Origin: Nitriliruptoraceae bacterium
Lineage (GTDB): Bacteria > Actinomycetota > Nitriliruptoria > Nitriliruptorales > Nitriliruptoraceae
Reading direction: 5' to 3'
Assembly (NCBI GenBank): GCA_003554005.1
Contig: PWEU01000132.1
Location: 1 to 5,942, forward strand
DNA length: 5,942 bases
Shown: in pieces, positions 1 through 4,364 of the stretch
How positions within the stretch are numbered: position 1 is the stretch's first letter
How the letters are laid out: every line of letters begins with the position of its first letter
Notes under the pieces: model-generated
Database searches by the model: none
What the model was told of the DNA's origin: nothing
What the model saw: the letters and a program-made list of their open reading frames with translations, nothing else
Program-made: the position numbers and the translations under genes

Positions 1-170
1 ACGCCGAGGCCCTGCGGAACTACGGCATGCTGCGGGCGCTGCTCGCGGAGGAGCTCGGGACCAACCCCTCACCCGAGACCCAGGAGCTCTTCGCCGAACT
101 GCTGGCGGCCGGGGCCGCCGGCCCAGCGCCGCTGCATCCAGCGCTCGGCGATCCCACGGCCACCACCTGA
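1..170 (+). CDS. BTAD-domain transcriptional regulator (SARP/AfsR-like), C-terminal fragment
   Basis: This is the 3' end of a gene entering from the left; its first complete codon is at 3 and it stops with TGA at 168-170. The visible 55 residues begin AEALRNYGMLRALLAEELGT and continue with NPSPETQELFAELL. This is the characteristic last helical pair of the bacterial transcriptional activator (BTAD) domain found in SARP and AfsR-type regulators, where the usual form is close to 'YxxLRxxLxEELGxxPSPET'. A low-complexity Ala/Pro/Gly tail of about 20 residues follows. BTAD normally sits behind an OmpR-like winged helix, so the whole protein is inferred to be a DNA-binding regulator, but that part lies outside the window. 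It could also be a large AfsR/LuxR-type ATPase regulator or another hydrolase-SARP fusion like the one at 942-2513. Its stop codon overlaps the operator-like motif at 169-185. Family identity is fairly sure; full architecture is unknown. Confidence 0.8.
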   Translation, partial: AEALRNYGMLRALLAEELGTNPSPETQELFAELLAAGAAGPAPLHPALGDPTATT

Positions 171-199
171 AGGTTCCCGGAAGGGTGGTCGTGCACGGT
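169..199 (+). promoter_or_regulatory. Candidate SARP-type operator with -10-like box, copy 1
   Basis: GAAGGTTCCC (169-178), one base, then GAAGGG (180-185) gives two GAAGG direct repeats with an 11-bp period. SARP regulators are known to bind short direct repeats spaced 11 bp or multiples of it, about 8 bp upstream of the -10. Exactly 8 bp after GAAGGG lies CACGGT (194-199), one base from the actinobacterial TANNNT form. There is no TA dinucleotide in 171-237, so a conventional -10 is absent. The same arrangement recurs at 2501-2531. Function is inferred. Confidence 0.4.
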
Positions 200-207
200 C
201 GTGCACG
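187..207. repeat. Tandem 10-bp repeat carrying two CGTGCACG palindromes
   Basis: GGTCGTGCAC is present twice in tandem (187-196 and 197-206). With the next base, each unit contains the perfect 8-bp palindrome CGTGCACG (190-197 and 200-207), with centres 10 bp apart, so both sites face the same side of the helix. They lie 31-48 bp before the ATG of the exported-protein gene and overlap the inferred -10/+1 region. This looks like a double binding site for a dimeric regulator, probably a repressor given the position. The regulator is unknown. Confidence 0.45.
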
Positions 208-237
208 CACACCATCCGCACCCTGAAGGGGACCTCC

Positions 238-813
238 ATGCTGACGTTCCGCACCCTGCGACCCGGCTCGATCCGCCGGTTGGCAGCCATCACCGCACTC
301 CTGCTCCTCGCGACCCTCGCCACCCCCGCCCTCGCGCACGACGGCGCCCCACACGACAGCGCCGCCAACGAGCGGACCCAGCGGGGTCAGGCGCTCGGCC
401 GCGGCGCGCCCGGCCTGGGAGCCGAGCTGGCCCGGGTCCGGGCCGCCACCGCCCGCTACCACCGCGTCGAGGTGGCCCTCGCCGACGGCTTCGTCCCAGC
501 CAGCCCCTGCGTGGAGGATCCCAACGGGGCCGGCGCGATGGGCATCCACTTCGTGAACCGGGCACGTATGGGCCAGCTCGACCCGACGCTGCCGCAGGCG
601 CTGCTCTACCTCCCGCACGACGATGGACGGCTCCGGCTGGTCGCCGTGGAGTACATCTATCCCGCGGGTCAAGGCCAGCTCTTCGGGCAACGCTTCACCG
701 ACGATGTCCCGGACGTCGGTGAGGACGTTGCCCTCCACGTGTGGCTGTGGCAGGCGAACCCGGCCGGCATGTTCGCCCCGTACAACCCCAACCTGAGCTG
801 CCCCACCACGTAG
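238..813 (+). CDS. Exported protein of unknown function (191 aa)
   Basis: ATG at 238 is preceded by a good ribosome binding site, GAAGGGGA (225-232), with a 5-nt gap. The N-terminus is a signal peptide: basic residues up to R13-R14, a hydrophobic core at about 15-30, and an ALA-HD cleavage site after residue 33. The RR pair is not followed by a proper Tat consensus, so Sec export is more likely. The mature part has a short acidic and polar stretch, then an apparent conserved domain from about residue 70. Its blocks are ATARYHRVEVALADGFVP, CVEDPNGAGAMGIHFVN (91-107), the LLYLPHDDGRLRLVAVEY segment and HVWLWQANPAGMFAPYNPNLSC (last residue 188). I recognise this pattern from uncharacterised secreted proteins in many bacteria but know no activity. 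C91 and C188 could form a disulphide outside the cytoplasm, and H104 and H167 sit in the best-conserved blocks and might bind metal or ligand; both are inferences. There is no membrane anchor or lipobox, so a soluble secreted protein is expected. Confidence 0.85.
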   Translation: MLTFRTLRPGSIRRLAAITALLLLATLATPALAHDGAPHDSAANERTQRGQALGRGAPGLGAELARVRAATARYHRVEVALADGFVPASPCVEDPNGAGAMGIHFVNRARMGQLDPTLPQALLYLPHDDGRLRLVAVEYIYPAGQGQLFGQRFTDDVPDVGEDVALHVWLWQANPAGMFAPYNPNLSCPTT

Positions 814-818
814 CCGGA

Positions 819-846
819 CGACGGCTGCCACGAGCCCACGCCGTCG
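819..846 (+). terminator. Stem-loop just after the exported-protein gene
   Basis: Perfect 7-bp arms CGACGGC (819-825) and GCCGTCG (840-846) flank a 14-nt loop, starting 6 nt after the TAG stop. There is no U-tract, so it may be a weak terminator or an mRNA 3'-end stabiliser. GC-rich DNA yields such stems by chance fairly often. Confidence 0.3.
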
Positions 847-877
847 AGGCCGGCGACGTCACGGCACCAACCCCTGG

Positions 878-906
878 CACCCGGCCGTCCCTGTGACGGC
901 CGGGTG
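878..906. terminator. Strong perfect dyad: terminator or operator
   Basis: CACCCGGCCGTC (878-889), loop CCTGT (890-894), then GACGGCCGGGTG (895-906) form 12 uninterrupted Watson-Crick pairs, extendable by a G-U pair (877/907). It lies 64 bp after the exported-protein stop and 35 bp before the start of the hydrolase-SARP gene. As RNA it would be a very stable hairpin ending transcription from the left, although no U-tract follows. As DNA it abuts a TACGGT -10-like box at 907-912 and would cover the -35/spacer region, which is also a good operator position. The sequence alone does not decide between the two. Confidence 0.55.
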
Positions 907-912
907 TACGGT
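907..912 (+). promoter_or_regulatory. Possible -10 box of the hydrolase-SARP gene
   Basis: TACGGT fits the actinobacterial TANNNT -10 form and would start transcription near 919, leaving a leader of about 23 nt with the ribosome binding site GGAGAGGGAG (926-935). No recognisable -35 exists; that region is occupied by the 878-906 dyad. Weak evidence on its own. Confidence 0.3.
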
Positions 913-941
913 TCGGCGATCCTCCGGAGAGGGAGACCGCC

Positions 942-2513
942 GTGCCGCTGGACGCGCTGCCCGAGACCCGGTTCGCGCCGGCGCGGGGCGCCCGCATCGC
1001 CTACCAGGTGTTCGGTGGCGGCGACCACACCGTCGTCGCCGTCCCACCGACGGCACAGAACATCGATCTGTCCTGGGAGCAGCCCGCGGTCCGAGCGATG
1101 CTGGAGCGGTTCGCCTCATTCTCCCGCTACCTCCACTTCGACAAGCGAGGGACGGGGTGCTCCGACCGCAAGGGGCGGATCGCCGACCTCGACGAACGGG
1201 TCGACGATCTGCGGGCGGTGATGGACCACGCCGGGATCGAGCACGCGCACCTGTTCGGCAACTCCGAGGGCGGGCCCATGACGCTGCTGTTCGCAGCGAC
1301 CTCCCCCGACCGGGTCGACAGCCTGATCCTGTTCGGCACCGGCGCGGGCCTGCTCCCCCCCGACCTGACCGCCGACCAACTGGCAGCGCAGCGGGTCGGG
1401 GCGGTCGCCTACGCCGCCAAGGGGGGTACCGAAGCGTCACCGGTGGCGACCGGCATGGCCCCGACGCTCAGCGCGCAGGACCCGACCTTCCCCGCCTGGC
1501 ACCAGCGCTACGAGCGCTACGCCGCCAGCCAGGACTCGCTGCTCGAGCTGCTCGAGCTCAGCTTCACGGCCGACGTGCGGGAGCTCGTTCCGACCATCCA
1601 CCACCCCGTGCTGGTGATCCACCGCACCGAGGACCGCGTGATCCCCGTCGCCCGCGCCCGGGAGCTGGTCGCGCTGCTCCCGAACGCCCGGCTCCTCGAG
1701 CAGCCCGGTGAGGACCACTTCTCCTACTCGGGCGACGTCGACGGGTGGATGGACGAGTTCGAGCGCTTCGTCACCGGGACGGTCCGTTCAGCTCCCGTGG
1801 CCGCCAGCCGTCGACCGGCCGTTCGCATCACCCCCCTCGGGCGCTTCGCGGTGACCGTCGACGGACAGGAGGTCACGACGTCGCAGTGGGGCTCGCGGCG
1901 GGCCCGCCAGCTGTGCAAGCGGCTCGTCGCCGCCCGGGGCTGGCCGGTCACCCGCGACGAGCTCTTCGACCTGCTGTGGCCGGACGAGACCGACCGCCAC
2001 CGGCTCGGCGCCCGGTTGTCGGTCCAGCTCTCAGGGGTGCGGCGCGTACTGCACGGTGGGGTGATCGCCGACCGGGAGAGCGTGCGGCTGGATCTGGAGG
2101 AGGTCGACACCGACCTCGAGGAGCTGTTCCGGGCCTCCGACGATGCGGCCGTCGTCGCCGCCTATCCCGGCGTGTTCCTCCCCGACGATGTGTACGAACC
2201 CTGGACCGAGGGCGCCCGAGCCGAGGCGCAGACGCGGTTCGTCCCGAGCGCCCGACGGGAGGCGCAGCGGTTGCTCGAGCGTGGCGAACTGGCAGCCGTC
2301 GTCCAGCTCGCGCACCGGCTCCGCGACATCGACGGCTTCGACGACGACGCCCACCAGCTCCTGATCACCGCCCTCGACCGCGCGGGGGCGGCCGCCGAGG
2401 CCGAGCGAGCCAGCGATGCCTACCGCTCGGCCATGGCCGAGCTCGGGGTGCCCGACGCCGTGGTCCCGCCCCTCGACCAACCGGATCGGTCGACGGGTCG
2501 GAAGGTTCCCTGA
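942..2513 (+). CDS. Alpha/beta hydrolase fused to SARP-like winged helix and BTAD domain (523 aa)
   Basis: The GTG start at 942 is chosen because GGAGAGGGAG (926-935) lies 6 nt upstream. Residues 1-280 form an alpha/beta hydrolase of the kind often joined to class III nucleotide cyclase domains, shown by HFDKRGTGCSDR (65-76) and LDERVDDLRAVMDHAG. The catalytic triad looks complete: nucleophile S108 in GNSEG, acid D231 in HRTEDRVIPV, and H259 in GEDHF. A linker (about 281-293) leads to an OmpR/SARP-like DNA-binding domain (about 294-385: VRITPLGRFAVTVDGQEV, RQLCKRLVAARGWPVTRDEL, LFDLLWPDE). A BTAD helical domain follows (about 388-505), ending in AYRSAMAELGVPD. Hydrolase families act on esters, lactones or similar small molecules. 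I infer that this domain either senses such a ligand or clears it, while the C-terminal half recruits RNA polymerase to nearby promoters. In classical SARPs the DNA-binding domain is N-terminal, so this order is unusual. The cupin starts 25 bp downstream. Domain calls are strong; biological role is unknown. Confidence 0.88.
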   Translation: MPLDALPETRFAPARGARIAYQVFGGGDHTVVAVPPTAQNIDLSWEQPAVRAMLERFASFSRYLHFDKRGTGCSDRKGRIADLDERVDDLRAVMDHAGIEHAHLFGNSEGGPMTLLFAATSPDRVDSLILFGTGAGLLPPDLTADQLAAQRVGAVAYAAKGGTEASPVATGMAPTLSAQDPTFPAWHQRYERYAASQDSLLELLELSFTADVRELVPTIHHPVLVIHRTEDRVIPVARARELVALLPNARLLEQPGEDHFSYSGDVDGWMDEFERFVTGTVRSAPVAASRRPAVRITPLGRFAVTVDGQEVTTSQWGSRRARQLCKRLVAARGWPVTRDELFDLLWPDETDRHRLGARLSVQLSGVRRVLHGGVIADRESVRLDLEEVDTDLEELFRASDDAAVVAAYPGVFLPDDVYEPWTEGARAEAQTRFVPSARREAQRLLERGELAAVVQLAHRLRDIDGFDDDAHQLLITALDRAGAAAEAERASDAYRSAMAELGVPDAVVPPLDQPDRSTGRKVP

Positions 2514-2531
2514 AGGGGTGCCGGGCAGGCT
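2501..2531 (+). promoter_or_regulatory. Candidate SARP-type operator with -10-like box, copy 2
   Basis: GAAGGTTCCC (2501-2510), one base, then GAAGGG (2512-2517) matches the 169-185 motif at all 16 defined positions. It overlaps the last codons and the stop of the hydrolase-SARP gene in a different codon phase from copy 1, so shared protein sequence does not explain it. Eight bp after GAAGGG lies CAGGCT (2526-2531), the same CANNNT form at the same offset as in copy 1. Transcription from it would begin at about 2538-2539, right at the cupin ATG, giving a leaderless message. Inferred. Confidence 0.4.
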
Positions 2532-2538
2532 GCCGGCC

Positions 2539-3048
2539 ATGTCCACCCACACCACGCCCGTCCGAGCTCCAGAGGTCATCGCACCCGGCTCGGGAGACCA
2601 CCTCCACTTCCTGAACCACCTCGCGACCGTGAAGGTCCGCGGCGGTGATGACGGAGCGCTCAGCGTCGTCGAGTTCGCCGCCCCCCGAGGCCTCGGCCCC
2701 CCACTGCACCGGCACGACGACGAGGACGAGCTCTTCGTGGTCCTCTCCGGCGAGGTGGCCTTCCACAGCGGGGACGACCGTCTCCTGACGGGCGAGGGCG
2801 GGATCGCCTTCCTCCCCCACGGCATCCCCCACACCTTCCAGGTGCCCTCCGACACCGCCGCCTTCGTGTGCATCACCGGATCCCGCGTCCGTGCGCCCAG
2901 GTTCGACCTGATGGTGACGGCGCTGGGGATGCCGACCCCGACGGCCACGCTGCCGGAGCCGGGCCCGATCGACCCGGGCCGGGTCGCCGACGTCTGCGGC
3001 GAGCACGGGATCCAGATCCTCGGTCCACCGCCAGCCCCATTGGAGTGA
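2539..3048 (+). CDS. Single-domain cupin protein (169 aa)
   Basis: This is a small soluble cupin beta-barrel. Cupin motif 1 is complete: PPLHRHDDEDELFVVLSGEVAF carries H57, H59 and E64 in the HxH-x4-E-x6-G pattern ending at G71. Motif 2 (87-102) has G87, P93, G95 and H98 in the G-x5-PxG-x2-H form, although the usual terminal Asn is V102. H57, H59, E64 and H98 should form a 3-His/1-Glu metal site, so a dioxygenase-like, isomerase-like or ligand-binding role is possible; the substrate cannot be told. It resembles the quercetin-dioxygenase-like single cupins common in actinobacteria. I chose the ATG at 2539, where only a weak GGCAGG (2524-2529) lies upstream. An in-frame GTG at 2518 would add seven residues but overlaps the repeated motif. 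The gap to the hydrolase-SARP gene is 25 bp on the same strand, so co-transcription is likely, possibly with an internal start at the candidate operator. There is no signal peptide. Confidence 0.87.
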   Translation: MSTHTTPVRAPEVIAPGSGDHLHFLNHLATVKVRGGDDGALSVVEFAAPRGLGPPLHRHDDEDELFVVLSGEVAFHSGDDRLLTGEGGIAFLPHGIPHTFQVPSDTAAFVCITGSRVRAPRFDLMVTALGMPTPTATLPEPGPIDPGRVADVCGEHGIQILGPPPAPLE

Positions 3049-3070
3049 CCGGCGACGCGCCGGCGACGCG
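3049..3070. repeat. Tandem 11-bp direct repeat
   Basis: CCGGCGACGCG occurs twice without a gap (3049-3059 and 3060-3070) directly behind the cupin stop, in the 76-bp convergent gap between the cupin and the nucleotidyltransferase. It is probably replication slippage in GC-rich DNA. No function is evident. Confidence 0.5.
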
Positions 3071-3086
3071 CGAGCGACCGACCTCG

Positions 3087-3108
3087 CGCCGCCGGTATGC
3101 GGGCGGTG
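3087..3108. terminator. Possible bidirectional terminator between convergent genes
   Basis: CGCCGCC (3087-3093) can pair with GGCGGTG (3102-3108) through six Watson-Crick pairs and one G-U pair, with an 8-nt loop. It lies between the convergent cupin and nucleotidyltransferase stop codons, where a terminator for both would be expected. No U-tract is visible on either strand. Confidence 0.3.
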
Positions 3109-3124
3109 GGCGACCGGGTCCAGC

Positions 3125-4222
3125 TCAGACCGCAGGGATCCGGGTTCCCGCCCCGAGTGTCGGGCCGGCCGGGGCGAGGGCGCCGTCACCGAGCACCACG
3201 GGGCCGTCGATGACGGCGGCATCGGCGACCCGGGCGTGCTCGCCGGCGACCAACCGGTCGACCGTCGCGCCCGCGCCGACCACGGTGCCGGCCGCCAGGA
3301 CGCTGTCGACGATGGTCGCGCCAGCACCGATGCGACAGCCGGCGCCGAGCACGACGTCTGGTCCGATCCGGGCGCCGTCGCCGATCGAGACCCCCGCCGC
3401 GAGCAGGGCTGGGCCCACCACGCTCGCGCTCGGCGCCACCTCGACGTCGGCGCCACGATGGACACCGTCGGCGCTCGCGGGCAGCGCGGCCAGGGTGGGC
3501 CAGTCGAGGGCCCCGGACAGCGCGAGCCGGTGCCCCTCCAGGTAGCGCTCCGGGGTCCCGAGGTCGGCCCAGGCGGCATCGCTGACCACCCCTCGCACCA
3601 GGGCGCCGCCGGCCACCAGGTCCGGGAACACCTGACGTTCGAAGGACAGCCGCCCGAGCGGGAACCGTGCCAGGGCCGCCGGCTCCAGCACATAGGTCCC
3701 GGCGTTCACCGCGTCCTGTCCCGGCAGGGTTCCGGTGGGTGGCTTCTCGACGAACCCGGTGATCCGCTCGCCGTCGAGCACGCAGACCCCGAAGGTCGAC
3801 GTGTCCTCGACACGGGTGAGGACCAGGGTGGCGTCGGCCCCGGCAGCGAGGTGGCCGCGACCGACCGCGCCGAGGTCGACATCGGTGAGCACGTCGCCGT
3901 TGAGGACGAACACGCTGCCCTCACACCGTTCGATCGCCGACCGCACCCCCCCGGCGGTGTCGAGGGGCTCCGGCTCGGGGACGGACTCCAGCTCCATCCC
4001 GTGGGCGCGAGCGACGGGCTCGAGCACCATGAAAGGCGACGGGTCGGCACCCACGACCAGCCACACCCGCCGGACCCCCGCCTCGGCGAGCCGAACCAGC
4101 ACGCCCGCGAGGAACGGCTCGCCACAGAAGGGCAGCAGGGGCTTGGGGCTGGTGTCGGTCAGCGGACGCAACCGGGTACCCGCCCCACCGGCGACGATCA
4201 TGGCCTCCTGGACCTGCCCCAC
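3125..4222 (-). CDS. Mannose-1-phosphate guanylyltransferase-like sugar nucleotidyltransferase (365 aa)
   Basis: The likely reaction is mannose-1-phosphate + GTP giving GDP-mannose + diphosphate, in the cytoplasm. The GT-A type nucleotidyltransferase domain (about 5-240) shows AGGAGTRLRPLT (11-22), SPKPLLP (25-31), DTAGG (88-92), the metal-binding NGD (108-110), FVEKP (157-161), NAGTYVLEP (173-181) and WADLGTPERYLEGH (218-231). A left-handed beta-helix follows (about 255-360) with G-A-x-I/V-like hexapeptide repeats. Length and order match bacterial GDP-mannose pyrophosphorylases with a beta-helix tail, including the mycobacterial enzyme as I recall it; other NDP-sugar substrates remain possible. 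The start is GTG at 4222, with GGGGAGGG upstream at about 5 nt. The ATG at 4201 has AGGAGG only 2 nt away and would cut off the first residues of strand beta-1. The gene is divergent from the phosphomannomutase, which makes its substrate; this supports the assignment. The beta-helix tail usually serves oligomerisation or regulation. Confidence 0.85.
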   Translation of the reverse strand: MGQVQEAMIVAGGAGTRLRPLTDTSPKPLLPFCGEPFLAGVLVRLAEAGVRRVWLVVGADPSPFMVLEPVARAHGMELESVPEPEPLDTAGGVRSAIERCEGSVFVLNGDVLTDVDLGAVGRGHLAAGADATLVLTRVEDTSTFGVCVLDGERITGFVEKPPTGTLPGQDAVNAGTYVLEPAALARFPLGRLSFERQVFPDLVAGGALVRGVVSDAAWADLGTPERYLEGHRLALSGALDWPTLAALPASADGVHRGADVEVAPSASVVGPALLAAGVSIGDGARIGPDVVLGAGCRIGAGATIVDSVLAAGTVVGAGATVDRLVAGEHARVADAAVIDGPVVLGDGALAPAGPTLGAGTRIPAV

Positions 4223-4250
4223 GCTGCCCTCCCCACTCGTGTCCCAACGC

Positions 4251-4262
4251 GACCGAACGGTC
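4251..4262. promoter_or_regulatory. Short inverted repeat in the divergent gap
   Basis: GACCG-AA-CGGTC has perfect 5-bp arms around an AA centre, 29 bp upstream of the nucleotidyltransferase GTG. If that gene starts near 4298, the dyad lies in its leader. It could be an operator or a small mRNA hairpin. Short arms make chance occurrence quite possible. Confidence 0.25.
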
Positions 4263-4304
4263 CGCTCCCACCGGCAGCGCCCGAGCTCGCAGCACCAGGA
4301 TGCC

Positions 4305-4310
4305 AGGTTA
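4305..4310 (-). promoter_or_regulatory. Possible -10 box of the nucleotidyltransferase gene
   Basis: Read on the minus strand this is TAACCT, a TANNNT match, which would give a start near 4298 and a leader of about 76 nt. No good -35 is visible. It lies only 18 bp from the opposing -10 candidate, so the two divergent promoters would overlap. Confidence 0.25.
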
Positions 4311-4328
4311 GGAGCCCCACGCCGCCGC

Positions 4329-4334
4329 TAGAGT
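4329..4334 (+). promoter_or_regulatory. Possible -10 box of the phosphomannomutase gene
   Basis: TAGAGT, within GCTAGAGT, fits the actinobacterial TANNNT -10 and would start transcription near 4341, leaving about 24 nt of leader containing the GAGGAG ribosome binding site (4353-4358). The -35 region around 4306-4311 is not a recognisable consensus. Confidence 0.4.
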
Positions 4335-4364
4335 GCGCGCCCGCATCCCGCCGAGGAGCCACCG

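Noticed and set aside
201..722. 173-codon frame overlapping the exported-protein gene
   Set aside because: Arg/Pro-rich shadow without motifs. The 238-813 frame has a clear signal peptide, ribosome binding site and conserved blocks.
2501..2517. Repeated motif considered as a mobile-element end or attachment site
   Set aside because: The two copies bracket ordinary genes with no integrase or transposase, and both sit at equivalent promoter-proximal places with a conserved 8-bp offset to a CANNNT box, which fits regulation better than transposition.
2416..2538. Upstream extension of the cupin to an ATG at 2416
   Set aside because: It would overlap the hydrolase-SARP gene by about 100 bp, and the added Pro/Arg/Ser-rich residues are not cupin-like. 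The ATG at 2539 gives a normal-length protein.
3049..3070. Tandem CCGGCGACGCG considered as a CRISPR or operator array
   Set aside because: Only two contiguous copies with no spacers, located in a convergent gap where no promoter is expected; simple slippage is the better explanation.
2365..3693. 442-codon open frame on the minus strand
   Set aside because: It runs antisense through the cupin and into the guanylyltransferase in another frame. Its translation is Arg/Pro/Ser-rich with no domain, as expected for a shadow frame in high-GC DNA.
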